Source of the DNA: an uncultured Lentisphaerota bacterium
GTDB taxonomy: Bacteria; Verrucomicrobiota; Kiritimatiellia; CAIQIC01
Assembly: GCA_903912445.1 (NCBI GenBank)
Contig: CAIWHP010000256.1
Coordinates: 1 to 38,363, forward strand
Direction: 5' to 3'
Length of the DNA: 38,363 nucleotides
The notes beneath the pieces are model-generated. The model saw only the letters and a list, made by a program, of their open reading frames with translations. It was not told the DNA's origin and ran no database searches. The first letter of the stretch is position 1. Each line of letters opens with the position of its first letter. The translations under genes and the position numbers were made by a program. This document shows, piece by piece, positions 24,070 through 32,419 of this stretch.

Positions 24070-24164
24070 ATAGCCGCAAAAGGTCGCAAAGGTCACAAAA
24101 CCAAAAGACTGAAAGCTCAAGCTTCTTGCTCTTCTCTGTGAGCTTTGCGCCCTTATGTGGCTAT
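24070..24164. repeat. long imperfect inverted repeat
   Basis: The arms at 24070-24097 (ATAGCCGCAAAAGGTCGC...) and 24137-24164 can pair at 23 of 28 positions. The left arm contains a near-tandem 9-nt word, GCAAAGGTC. It lies between the ruvC 3' end and the lipoprotein gene. No coding potential is evident in the gap 24004-24191. Confidence 0.65.
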
Positions 24165-24191
24165 GGTCACTACTGCCACCGCGCAGACGAA

Positions 24192-24689
24192 TCAGATCGG
24201 CTCGGGGCGCAGCTGGGCGATGCCGGTCAGGTGCTGGGCGTGGCAGATGGCCAGGGCGAGGGCGTCGGCGGCGTCCTCCGCCGGCGTTTCGCGCAAGCCG
24301 AGAATCGTCACCACCATCTTGGCGACCTGCGCCTTTTCCGCCCCGCCAAAGCCGGTCAGGCTCTGCTTGACGAGGCGCGGCGCATACTCGTAGACCGGCA
24401 CGCCAGCGGCGGCACAGGTGGCGATGACGACGCCGCGCGCCTCGCCGAGGATCATCGCAGTCTTGGCGTTCTTGAAGAAGAAGCCGCCCTCGATGGCGGC
24501 GGCCCCGGGTTTGGTCCGTTCCAGCATCGCGGCGAGGTCGCGCTGCAGGTTGAGCAGGCAGGCGGTGTGCGGCAGCGGGGCCTTGTTGCGCACCAGGCTG
24601 TACTCGACGGCCAGCAGCCGCCCGGCGCGGCGCTCCAGCACGCCGAGGCCGGTGCAGCGCAGGCTCACGTCGAGCCCGATGATGCGCAT
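24192..24689 (-). CDS. ruvC: Holliday-junction resolvase RuvC
   Basis: The 165-aa endonuclease cuts Holliday junctions after branch migration by RuvAB. The four catalytic acids have counterparts at almost the E. coli positions: Asp7 (IGLDVS), Glu67 (AAIEGGFF), Asp139 and Asp142 (AEDAADALALAICH). EYAPRLVKQSLTGFGGAEKAQV matches the DNA-binding segment. The start at 24689 gives the family-typical MRIIGLD. An upstream ATG at 24707 would add six residues, and neither has a clear ribosome site. ruvC and the YebC-family gene, neighbours in many bacteria, are here separated by a repeat element. Confidence 0.93.
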   Translation of the reverse strand: MRIIGLDVSLRCTGLGVLERRAGRLLAVEYSLVRNKAPLPHTACLLNLQRDLAAMLERTKPGAAAIEGGFFFKNAKTAMILGEARGVVIATCAAAGVPVYEYAPRLVKQSLTGFGGAEKAQVAKMVVTILGLRETPAEDAADALALAICHAQHLTGIAQLRPEPI

Positions 24690-24709
24690 TGTATTTTCAG
24701 CCGTCATGT

Positions 24710-24873
24710 GTCCGTGGTCCGTAGTCTGTTGTCAGCCCCATCCACAGCCGTCCTAAACCGCTACACTGCACCTTCACGCCACCCAACCCAGAATGTGCCA
24801 AAAAAAGTTCGCCGGCGGTTTCGTTATGTTCACGCAACCGCCGGCGACTGACAACCGACCACTGACCGCGGAC
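24710..24873. repeat. heptamer-phased inverted-repeat element between the yebC-like gene and ruvC
   Basis: The left arm 24710-24735 steps in 7-nt units (GTCCGTG, GTCCGTA, GTCTGTT). It can pair with 24848-24873 at 22 of 26 positions. The element occupies almost the whole gap between the yebC-like gene and ruvC, and no gene is visible between the arms. Confidence 0.7.
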
Positions 24874-24876
24874 GCT

Positions 24877-25626
24877 TTAGCCTTCGACCAGTTTCGGGTC
24901 AAAGTCGGCGTTGCTGTAGACGTTCTGCACGTCGTCAATATCTTCCAGCGCTTCCATGAAGTCCACGATCTTTTTGACCGGGCCGGCTTCGGTAAGCGGC
25001 ACCATCAGGTCGGGGACCAGCGAGAGCTCCGCGCTCACGGTCGCGATATTGGCCTTGGCCAGGGCTTCCACGACCGGGCCGAACGTCGCGGGGTCGGTGG
25101 TGATCTCGAATTGCTTGGCGTCGGCATCGTGCACCATATCGCTGGCGCCGGCTTCGAGCGCAACTTCCATCAACTTTTCCTCGCTGACGGTCGCATCATC
25201 CACCAGGATGACGCCCTTGCGCTGAAAGCTCCGCATGACGCTGTTCTGCGCACCCAGGTTGCCGCTAAACCGGGTGAAGGTGTGGCGGACTTCGGCCGCG
25301 GCACGGTTGCGGTTGCTGGTGAGCACCTGCACAATCACACCGATGCCGCCGGGGGCATACCCTTCGTACATGACTTCCTCGAAGATTTCGCCTTCGACCT
25401 CGCCGGCGCCGCGCTGGATGGCGCGCTCGATGTTGGCCGACGGCATGTTGGAGGCGCGCGCCTTCTGCAGCAGCGTGCGCAAGGTCAGGTTCGTGACCGG
25501 GTCCTTGCCGTTCGCGCGCACGGAAATCATCATTTCCTTGGCGACCTTGCTGAAGATCTTGCCGCGCTTGGCGTCGTTGGCCTGTTTCTTATGCTTAATA
25601 TTTGCCCATGCACTGTGTCCGCTCAT
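24877..25626 (-). CDS. yebC: YebC/PmpR-family protein
   Basis: The 249-aa cytosolic protein belongs to a family described both as transcriptional regulators and as ribosome-associated factors that help translation through difficult peptide sequences. The N-terminus MSGHSAWANIKHKKQANDAK followed by RGKIFSKVAKEM is diagnostic. PSANIERAIQRGAGE and YEGYAPGGIGVIVQVLTSNRNR continue the conserved first half, and the C-terminal domain ends at NVYSNADF. Length is standard. A good AGAAGGTGAAG ribosome site precedes the ATG at 25626. It lies 54 nt after the EF-G-like gene, with which it may be co-transcribed. Confidence 0.94.
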   Translation of the reverse strand: MSGHSAWANIKHKKQANDAKRGKIFSKVAKEMMISVRANGKDPVTNLTLRTLLQKARASNMPSANIERAIQRGAGEVEGEIFEEVMYEGYAPGGIGVIVQVLTSNRNRAAAEVRHTFTRFSGNLGAQNSVMRSFQRKGVILVDDATVSEEKLMEVALEAGASDMVHDADAKQFEITTDPATFGPVVEALAKANIATVSAELSLVPDLMVPLTEAGPVKKIVDFMEALEDIDDVQNVYSNADFDPKLVEG

Positions 25627-25680
25627 ACTTCACCTTCTGTGTTGAAAGCCATCAGGACCGTCTGATCTCTGACCGCTGGT

Positions 25681-27711
25681 TTACTCTTCTTCTTGTTTCT
25701 TGTTCTTCTGCGCCTCGGCGACGACCTTCTGCGCGATGTTGGATGGCACGATGTCGTAGCGGAGAAATTCCATTTCAAACGAGCCGCGGCCGCCGGTGAT
25801 GCTGCGCAGTTCGGAGGAGTACTTGAACAGCTCCGCCTGCGGCGCCTCGGCCGTGATGACCTGCATCCCATCCTCGGCGCCCATGCCCAGGATGCGCCCG
25901 CGCTTGTGGTTCAGGTCGCCGGTGATATCGCCCATGAACTGGTCGGGGAACATCACGCTGATCTTCATGATCGGCTCGAGCAGCACGGGCCGGGCCTTGG
26001 TCATGCCGTCGCTGAACGCGCGCCGCGCGGCGATCTTGAAGGCGATTTCCGAGGAATCCACGTCGTGGTAGGTGCCGTCATAGACGGAGACCTTGGTGTT
26101 GACCACCGGGCAGTGCGCGAGCACGCCCGTCAGCAACGCTTCTTCCAGGCCCTTGCGCACAGCCGGGATGAAGTTGCTCGGGATCGCGCCGCCGACGACA
26201 TCGTCCACGAACCAGTCCTCGTCGCCCGCCTTGCGCGGCTCGACCCGGATATAGACCTCGCCGTACTGGCCGCGGCCGCCGGACTGCTTCTTGTGCTTGT
26301 AGTGCCCCTCGCCGCGCGAGGTGATCGTTTCCTTGTAGGGCACCTTCGGCGTGCTCAGTACGACCTCGACGCTGCTGCGCGCCTTCATGCGCTTGAGCGC
26401 CACGTCGAGTTGGATGTCGCCCATGCCGGACAGGATCTGCTCGTGCGTCTCCGGGTTGCGCTCGAGCTTGATCGTCGGATCTTCCTCGGCGATGCGGTGC
26501 AGGCCGGTGCCGACCTTGTCGTCGTCGGCCTGCGTCTTGGCGGCGACGGCATAGGACAGGACCGGGTTCGGGAACTTGATCGGCGCGAACTCGATCGTCT
26601 TGTGCGCGGCGCAGAGCGTGTCGTTCAGGCCCGTGCCCTTGAGCTTGGCCAGCGCGATGATGTCGCCCGCCTCGGCCTCCGCCAGCGTCTCCGGCTTGCG
26701 GCCGTTGAACGTCTGCAGCGTGCCGATGCGCTCCTTGACCTGCTTGGTCGAGTTGTAAATTTCGCTGTCCGACTTGAGCGTGCCGCCGAACACGCGCAGG
26801 AACACCAGGTGGCCGATGAAGGGGTCGTTGACCGTGCGCCAGACCTGCGCGCAGAAGGGCGCGTCGGCCTTCGTCTCGATGACATGGCCGGCGTGGTCCT
26901 TCCAGACGCGTTCCGCCGGCGAGGGAAAGAAGCGCACGATGCCGTCAAGCAGTTCCTTGACGCCGATGTCCGCCTTCGAAACCGTCACGAAGACAGGGAT
27001 CAGCTTGCGCTGCGCCACCGCGACGCGCAGGCCGCCGGCAATCTCGTCGACCGTCAGCGCGTCGCCGCCCAAATATTTTTCGGTCAGCGCGTCGCTCGTC
27101 TCGGCCGCCGCCTCGATCAGGGCGGTCTTGGCCTTGTCCACGACCCCGGCCATTTCCGCCGGGACCTTGTCGGACAGCACGTCGGTCACGCTCTTGCCGT
27201 CCGGCGCCGGCAGCACGACCGGCACGCACTTCGCACCCCAGACGGCCTGGATGCTGGCCAGCGCCTTGTGATAATCAGTGTTTTCCCGGTCCATGCCGGT
27301 GAGGACGATGCCAACCGGCGTGCCGAGCTGCTCGCACCGGCGCCACACGCGCGTCGTGCCGACCTGCAGGCCGGCATGCGCATCCACCGCTAGCAGGGCC
27401 GCATCGGCGACGGCGCTCGCGCCGATCACCTGGCCGTAGAAATCCGCATAGCCGGGCGTGTCCAGCATGATCAGCCGGACGTTCTTGCCCGTGCCCTTGT
27501 AGGTCGCCGAAAACGGCTTGGCCCAGAGCGAAATCTTCTTCTCTTTTTCCTCGTCGGTATAATCGGACATGCTCGACCCTTCGGCGGTCACGCCGAGCCG
27601 GTCGTTCACACCCAACTTGAACAGAATGGCATCGAGCAATTGCGTCTTACCGCTGCCCGTATGTCCGAGCAGCACGAAATTGCGCACATCCGTAATCGGA
27701 ATGTCCTTCAT
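25681..27711 (-). CDS. elongation factor G-like GTPase (EF-G paralogue) with altered G4 motif
   Basis: The 676-aa protein has the five-domain EF-G layout and belongs with the EF-G-like paralogues rather than canonical FusA. The P-loop is GHTGSGKT (residues 16-23) in place of the usual GHIDAGKT/GHVDHGKT type. G3 is DTPGYAD (84-90). The guanine-specificity motif NKxD is replaced by TGMD at 138-141 (VLTGMDREN). Domain IV with GRGQYGEVYIRVEP and domain V with ITGGRGSFEME are intact. Paralogues of this kind may act in ribosome recycling or stress translation. The start at 27711 has GGAG upstream; the longer frame to 27756 adds unrelated residues. Two decayed palindromes lie about 100 bp upstream. 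Confidence 0.88.
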   Translation of the reverse strand: MKDIPITDVRNFVLLGHTGSGKTQLLDAILFKLGVNDRLGVTAEGSSMSDYTDEEKEKKISLWAKPFSATYKGTGKNVRLIMLDTPGYADFYGQVIGASAVADAALLAVDAHAGLQVGTTRVWRRCEQLGTPVGIVLTGMDRENTDYHKALASIQAVWGAKCVPVVLPAPDGKSVTDVLSDKVPAEMAGVVDKAKTALIEAAAETSDALTEKYLGGDALTVDEIAGGLRVAVAQRKLIPVFVTVSKADIGVKELLDGIVRFFPSPAERVWKDHAGHVIETKADAPFCAQVWRTVNDPFIGHLVFLRVFGGTLKSDSEIYNSTKQVKERIGTLQTFNGRKPETLAEAEAGDIIALAKLKGTGLNDTLCAAHKTIEFAPIKFPNPVLSYAVAAKTQADDDKVGTGLHRIAEEDPTIKLERNPETHEQILSGMGDIQLDVALKRMKARSSVEVVLSTPKVPYKETITSRGEGHYKHKKQSGGRGQYGEVYIRVEPRKAGDEDWFVDDVVGGAIPSNFIPAVRKGLEEALLTGVLAHCPVVNTKVSVYDGTYHDVDSSEIAFKIAARRAFSDGMTKARPVLLEPIMKISVMFPDQFMGDITGDLNHKRGRILGMGAEDGMQVITAEAPQAELFKYSSELRSITGGRGSFEMEFLRYDIVPSNIAQKVVAEAQKNKKQEEE

Positions 27712-27801
27712 TATCGTCTCTCCGGTGTTGCGTTTGCTGTTGCCGGTGGCCGGCAAGGCCGTTTCTCTTACACGAATCGCCCGCCATCCGCAAGGGGCGT
27801 T

Positions 27802-27850
27802 TTCCGCGTTTGGAAAAAAGGCGCGCGCTTTTCCCCGGGCTTGAAAAGCA
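27802..27850. repeat. two decayed TTTTCCAAGG-family palindromes
   Basis: GTTTTCCGCGTTTGGAAAA (around 27808) and GCTTTTCCCCGGGCTTGAAAAGC-like sequence (around 27838) keep the T4CC and GGA4 arms about 30 bp apart, with altered cores. They lie between the U32 gene end and the EF-G-like gene start. Confidence 0.55.
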
Positions 27851-27941
27851 ACCCGAGGTCAATGGGCGCCAAGTTGCGGCGCACCGCTCGCGCCAGGCGG
27901 TTGCGGGAGCGCGGCGGCCCCGCGCTGCGCCGGCGCACGGC

Positions 27942-30449
27942 TCACAACAAGCCGCGGTCGAAGTTGCCGATCTGCGCCCCCGGCACGGCACGGCCGGCAC
28001 GGAGTTCACGCCAGGCGTGGCGGACATCTTCCGCCGCATACGGGCGGTAGACAAAATCCGCGCGCAGCCGCCGCGCGCCGGCCGTCCGCAGCGCCGCCAA
28101 CCGCGCCGCGAGGCAGAACGGATGCCGGTTGATGGTATAGGTCCGGCAGCGCCGGTTGATGGCGATCAAGTGCTCGCCCGCGTCGGAGACCAGTTCCAAC
28201 TCCTTGAACTGGCAGTGGCCCGGCCCTGGGCATTTGCCGGACAGGCTGGCCACGGGACAGGTCTCGGCGATGAACAGCGGCGTATCCTGGTACACGATGA
28301 CAGCCGCTCGCGCGCCCAGCTTGGGCAGCATTTCGCGCAGGTTGTCGAGCCCGTCTTCCGGCGAGAGCGTCACGCGCCGGGCGCCCATCGCGAACCATTG
28401 CGCCGCCGCCGCCGAGTTGAGGGTGTACAGCGGCCAATCGGCGGCCAGGTCCAAAACTTCGTGTTGGCCCAGCAGCGCCCACGCCGAAATATTCGCCGCC
28501 TCCCATTTCTGCCAGCCGGCCGCCCGCAGCGCGGTGATCCGGGCGAGCAGATCCTGCTCCTCCCAGCGGCGGGTGATGACCGGCAGCGCGAGCCGGATCC
28601 GCTCGCGGCCCACCGCGCCCGCCAGCCGCTCCAGGCCGGCGAGCAACAGGGGCAAGGGCTCGACCTCGACCGCGACAGAGACTTCCTCGACATCGCGCCA
28701 GTCATCGGCCTCGAAGGCATCCAGGTAGGCGGGCTTGTCAATTTTGAGCAGCCAGCGTTCGTCGGGCGTGGTCGCCAGCGGGGCCGGCTCGGCATCGGCC
28801 TCACGCCGCAGGCGCGCGAGGCGCGCGGCCGTCTGCGTGGCCAGCACGGCACCGAGGTCCGCGCACAGCTTGCGGCGCAGTTCGTTGAGCAGCGAGACCG
28901 GCGCAAAGAGGCCGAGCGGGTTTTCCAGCGTGAAGGTGGCCAACTCGAAAGCCGTGTCGCCCAGTTTCTCGAACGCGCCGCGCGCGATCGCCTCCATCCG
29001 GCCCGTCTCCTTGGCGGCCGTCAAGGCTGCGGGCAGTTCGGCGCCGACCCCGCCGGCCAGGGCGGGCGCGCGCGCCCCGTCGGCCTCGGCCGGCAACTCC
29101 GCCGACCCGGCGTGGGCCGAAACCTTGTCCGGCGCGAGGACACAGGTGATGGCGATCCGCTGGCGGAACTTGTAGGCGCCGGGCTTGGGGCGCGGGTACG
29201 GGAAGCTGCGCTTCACCGCCTGGGACGACGAGCAATAGATCTGCGCGCCCAGCGGGATCTGCGGATGTTCGCGCGGCAGCTCGATCTCGACGGGCGAGCC
29301 GGCGGGCGCGGTAATCACGTTCTTGCCGCCGACCCGGAGCACATCCACCGGGAAGCCGAAGGGCTTGCCGCCGCCCGGGATGTCAATCTGCACGCCATCG
29401 TGCCGTTCCAGCGCGCGGGTGGTCTTGAAGCGCAGGCGGGCGGTGCCATGGCCATGGGCCAGCACGGCCTCGACGCGCCCGATCGCCGCCCCGCGGTGGC
29501 CGACGAGCCCGCTGTCCACCGCGCCACGCTGGCTGCTGCCGTCGAGGTAGAGGTTGGTCCACGGCCGCGCGAAGATCGTCCGCAGATCGGCCTGGCGGGC
29601 GGCCGCCTCGCCGGGCGGCAGCGCGCCATCGAGCTGCCGCCGGTAGTAGTCCACCGTCGCGCCCACGTAGAGCGCGGTCTTCTTGCGCCCTTCGATCTTG
29701 AGGCTCGCCACGCCCGCCGCGCGCAGCGCCGCCACCTGCTCCGGCAAGGCCAGGTCCTTCATCGAGAAGGCGAAGCCGGATGAAGAGGGAGAAGGGTTGA
29801 TGGAGGATGGTGAAGAAGGGGCGGCCTTGAACATGTCGCGGCATGGATAGGCGCAGCGCCCGCGGTTGCCGCTGCGGCCGCGGAGCTGGCTGGAGTAGAG
29901 GCAGAGGCCGCTGTAGCAGTAGCAGAGCGCGCCGTGGATGAAGACCTCGGTCTCGATGCCGCACGCGGCGGAGATGGCGCCGATCTCGTCGAGCGTCAGC
30001 TCGCGCGCGAGCGTGACGCGCTGGAAACCCAGCTCGCGCAACTCCACCGCGCCGGCGAGATTGTGCACGGCGAGCTGCGTGCTGGCATGCAGCGCCAGCC
30101 GCGGGAAGAACCGGCGCGCCAGCCGCACCACGCCGAGGTCCTGCACGATGAGCGCGTCCACCCCGACCCGGTCGAGCACATCCAGCGTTTCGAGCAGCGC
30201 CGCGCGCTCGCGCTCGAGCACCACGGTGTTGACCGTGACGAACACGCGGCGGCGCGGCGCCAGCGCGTGCGCGTAGGCGACCAGTTCGCCGAGCTGCTCC
30301 GGATCGAAATTCGTCGCCTCGGCGCGCGCCGAAAACTTCTGCAGGCCGCAGTAGAGCGCGTCGGCGCCGTAGTGCAGCGCCGCCAGCGCGGCATCGCGGT
30401 CGCCGCCCGGCGCGAGCAGCTCGATGCCGGAAGCATGGACGGAGGCCAC
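27942..30449 (-). CDS. U32-family peptidase/RlhA-like protein
   Basis: The 835-aa protein is of the U32 family, whose members include the 23S rRNA C2501 hydroxylase RlhA and tRNA hydroxylase subunits. It opens with IELLAPGGDRDAALAALHYG and ADALYCGL. The cysteine cluster CYCYSGLCLYSSQLRGR followed by GNRGRCAYPCR is the presumed iron-sulfur site. A DUF3656-like region fills the middle, and a C-terminal Cys-rich segment has GKCPGPGHCQFKE. The start is uncertain: a GTG at 30449 is the nearest plausible one before IELLAPGG, while the open frame runs through repeats to 30785. The stretch at 29781-29822, between CRDMFK and SMKDLALP, encodes an unusual Ser/Pro-rich insert made of heptamer repeats. 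Confidence 0.82.
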   Translation of the reverse strand: MASVHASGIELLAPGGDRDAALAALHYGADALYCGLQKFSARAEATNFDPEQLGELVAYAHALAPRRRVFVTVNTVVLERERAALLETLDVLDRVGVDALIVQDLGVVRLARRFFPRLALHASTQLAVHNLAGAVELRELGFQRVTLARELTLDEIGAISAACGIETEVFIHGALCYCYSGLCLYSSQLRGRSGNRGRCAYPCRDMFKAAPSSPSSINPSPSSSGFAFSMKDLALPEQVAALRAAGVASLKIEGRKKTALYVGATVDYYRRQLDGALPPGEAAARQADLRTIFARPWTNLYLDGSSQRGAVDSGLVGHRGAAIGRVEAVLAHGHGTARLRFKTTRALERHDGVQIDIPGGGKPFGFPVDVLRVGGKNVITAPAGSPVEIELPREHPQIPLGAQIYCSSSQAVKRSFPYPRPKPGAYKFRQRIAITCVLAPDKVSAHAGSAELPAEADGARAPALAGGVGAELPAALTAAKETGRMEAIARGAFEKLGDTAFELATFTLENPLGLFAPVSLLNELRRKLCADLGAVLATQTAARLARLRREADAEPAPLATTPDERWLLKIDKPAYLDAFEADDWRDVEEVSVAVEVEPLPLLLAGLERLAGAVGRERIRLALPVITRRWEEQDLLARITALRAAGWQKWEAANISAWALLGQHEVLDLAADWPLYTLNSAAAAQWFAMGARRVTLSPEDGLDNLREMLPKLGARAAVIVYQDTPLFIAETCPVASLSGKCPGPGHCQFKELELVSDAGEHLIAINRRCRTYTINRHPFCLAARLAALRTAGARRLRADFVYRPYAAEDVRHAWRELRAGRAVPGAQIGNFDRGLL
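29781..29822. repeat. heptamer-phased array inside the U32 coding sequence
   Basis: Six 7-nt units can be drawn, among them GGTTGAT, GGAGGAT and GGTGAAG. They are close in sequence to the ATGGTGG words of the intergenic array at 4672-4770. Their length of 42 nt equals 14 codons, so the frame is kept. The minus-strand translation is Ser/Pro-rich and falls where related proteins go straight from the cysteine cluster to the SLKDL segment. Confidence 0.5.
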
Positions 30450-30494
30450 GTGTTTCGCATCTCGCGTCTCGGGCCGAATCTCGCGCTTGCCGCT

Positions 30495-30599
30495 TTCGGT
30501 GCTCGCTGTTGACTGTTCGCTGTGCGGTGTTCGCCCCGCTTGTTGATTTCCCAGCCCACTGGTCTCTGACTTCTGATGGCTGATGTCGGGCCTCTGATC
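30495..30599. repeat. two heptamer-phased arrays upstream of the U32 gene
   Basis: Units at 30495-30536 follow the TTCGSTG type also seen at 6226-6260 (TTCGGTG, CTCGCTG, TTGACTG, TTCGCTG). Units at 30565-30599 follow TCTGATS (TCTGACT, TCTGATG, GCTGATG). The 7-nt phase is exact in both. Short TCTGATC-type runs also occur at 15554-15567 and 25661-25681. Confidence 0.65.
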
Positions 30600-30603
30600 T
30601 CCG

Positions 30604-30656
30604 CCTTTTCCAGAGCTTGGAAAAGGCTGGTGCGGTTTTTTCCAAGGCTTGGAAAA
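30604..30656. repeat. paired TTTTCCAAGG-family palindromes, centres 32 bp apart
   Basis: CCTTTTCCAGAGCTTGGAAAAGG (centre 30615) and TTTTTCCAAGGCTTGGAAAA (centre 30647) lie between the nadK 3' end and the heptamer arrays. Confidence 0.8.
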
Positions 30657-30708
30657 CGACGGCGATGGCTGGTGGTTTACAGGTTTCAATTGGACTCCGG
30701 CGGCGCGG

Positions 30709-31569
30709 TCAGAGCAGGCTGGAGCCGCGCCAGTGCAGTTTCTGGCGCAGCACGGCGAAGTAGCTGTAGCCGGGCAGATGGACAAAGCGCGCCACGCGCG
30801 GGCTGCGCCGGATGTCGATCCGGTCGCCCTGCCCCAGCGCGTGTTCCTGGCCGTCGAACGAGAAGAGCAGCTGCTTCGGCGCGCTGGAGAGACGGACGCC
30901 GATGAGGGCGCTGTCGGCGATGACGAGCGGGCGCGTGCTCAGCGTATGCGGACACATGACCGTGACGACGAAGGCCGGCGTCTGCGGATGCAACAGCGGG
31001 CCGCCGGCGGAGAGCGAATGGCCGGTGCTGCCGGTCGGCGTGGCGATGATCATGCCGTCGCAGGCGTAGGCCGTCACGGGCTCATCGTCCACCGTCAATT
31101 CGAGCGTCACCATCTTGGAGGAAGCGCCCCAGCCGATCGCGAGCTCGTTGAGCGCATGAAAGACCTGCGGCGTGCCCTGCGCGGGCTGATAGCGGCATTC
31201 CATCAGGCTGCGCGCCTCGACCACGCAGCTGCCGCCGGCGAGCGCCGTGAGCGCGTGTTCCAGCTCTTCCTCCGGCACGCTGGTCATGAAGCCCAAGCTG
31301 CCGATGTTGACCCCCAGCAGCGGCGTGTCGCGGCCCGCGAGCGCGCGGACGGCGCCGAGCATCGTGCCATCGCCGCCGAGCACGACCAAGGCCTCGGCCT
31401 TGTCGAACAGCTCGGCCTCGCTCACCGGCTTGAGGTGGTGCAGCAGCGCGGCGGCATCGCTGGTGACGAGCAGATGCAGCCCCAGCGCCTTGGACTGCAC
31501 CACCAGGCGCTTGAGCGTATCGGCCGCTTCCGGCTTGCGCACGTTGACAATGGCCCCGATGGTTTTCAT
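30709..31569 (-). CDS. nadK: NAD kinase
   Basis: The 286-aa cytosolic enzyme phosphorylates NAD to NADP. The catalytic GGDGT motif is at residues 65-69. The substrate-binding NE pair is in HALNELAIGW, and ACDGMIIATPTGSTGHSLSA is the conserved nucleotide-binding segment. Length is typical for bacterial NadK. The start at 31569 overlaps the tlyA stop (ATGA at 31566-31569), so the two genes are coupled; the tlyA-nadK pairing recurs in many bacteria. An in-frame start at 31581 would lie within tlyA. Confidence 0.95.
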   Translation of the reverse strand: MKTIGAIVNVRKPEAADTLKRLVVQSKALGLHLLVTSDAAALLHHLKPVSEAELFDKAEALVVLGGDGTMLGAVRALAGRDTPLLGVNIGSLGFMTSVPEEELEHALTALAGGSCVVEARSLMECRYQPAQGTPQVFHALNELAIGWGASSKMVTLELTVDDEPVTAYACDGMIIATPTGSTGHSLSAGGPLLHPQTPAFVVTVMCPHTLSTRPLVIADSALIGVRLSSAPKQLLFSFDGQEHALGQGDRIDIRRSPRVARFVHLPGYSYFAVLRQKLHWRGSSLL

Positions 31570-32297
31570 GACTTTTTCCAATACGCGAGATACTCCACAT
31601 TGCCGGCCGGGCCGTGCAACGGCGACTCGCAGACGCCAACCCAGGTCAGCCCGAGCACGCCCACGCCAAACGCGCGGACCCGCTCCACCACCTGCTGGCG
31701 GATGCGCGGATCGCGTACCACCCCACCCTTGCCGACCTCCGCGCGGCCGGCCTCGAACTGCGGCTTGATGAGGGTGATGATCTCGCCACCCGGCGCAAGC
31801 AGTTCTTTAACAGCGGGCAGCAGCAGGGTCAAGGAGATGAACGACGCATCGACCGTGGCCACCGCCGGCACCTCCGGCAACTGGGCCGGGCGCAAGTAGC
31901 GGCCGTTGATGCCATCGATCACCACCACGCGCGGATCGTTGCGCAGCTTCCAGTGGAGTTGGCCCTTGCCCACGTCCACAGCATAGACGCGCGCCGCGCC
32001 GTGCTGGAGCAGGCAATCGGTGAAGCCGCCCGTCGAGGCGCCGACATCCACGCAAACTTTCCCCGTCACATCGAGCGGGAAGGCCTTGAAGGCGCCCTCG
32101 AGCTTGTCGCCGCCGCGGCTGACGAAGCGCTCCGGCTGGGCCACGGCCAGTTCCACTGTATCCTCATATTCATGCCCCTGCTTGGTCGCCACCTGCCCGG
32201 CTACCCGGATCTCGCCGGCCATGATCAGGCGTTGCGCCCGCTCGCGGCTTTCCACCAACCCGCGCTGCACCAACAGAATATCAAGACGCTGTTTCAT
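31566..32297 (-). CDS. tlyA: TlyA-family rRNA 2'-O-methyltransferase / hemolysin-like protein
   Basis: The 243-aa protein joins an S4 RNA-binding domain (residues 1-62, MKQRLDILLVQRGLVESRER) to an FtsJ-like methyltransferase. The SAM motif is VDVGASTGGFTDCLLQHGA. The K-D-K-E set of 2'-O-methyltransferases is visible in RGGDKLE, VDASFISL, LIKPQFE and VCESPLHG. TlyA methylates cytidines of 16S and 23S rRNA, the state that makes ribosomes sensitive to capreomycin. The start at 32297 gives the usual MKQRLD. The long open frame continuing upstream to 33911 is antisense to the radical-SAM gene and is not real. Confidence 0.92.
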   Translation of the reverse strand: MKQRLDILLVQRGLVESRERAQRLIMAGEIRVAGQVATKQGHEYEDTVELAVAQPERFVSRGGDKLEGAFKAFPLDVTGKVCVDVGASTGGFTDCLLQHGAARVYAVDVGKGQLHWKLRNDPRVVVIDGINGRYLRPAQLPEVPAVATVDASFISLTLLLPAVKELLAPGGEIITLIKPQFEAGRAEVGKGGVVRDPRIRQQVVERVRAFGVGVLGLTWVGVCESPLHGPAGNVEYLAYWKKS

Positions 32298-32399
32298 ATG
32301 CGCGGGTGCCGCCGGGAGCCCACGCCGCACGCCGGCAGGGCACGGACCAACCAGGCTATGTTTTGCAAGAGCTTCATCAAGTTGCGCGGGAAGCTTACC

Positions 32400-32419
32400 A
32401 CGTTTCCCCCGATTGGAAA
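32400..32419. repeat. decayed TTTTCCAAGG-family palindrome
   Basis: CGTTTCCCCCGATTGGAAAC keeps both arms with an altered core. A half copy (GCCTTGGAAAACGG) occurs at 32581-32594, shortly before the radical-SAM gene. The gap 32298-32621 holds no visible gene. Confidence 0.45.
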
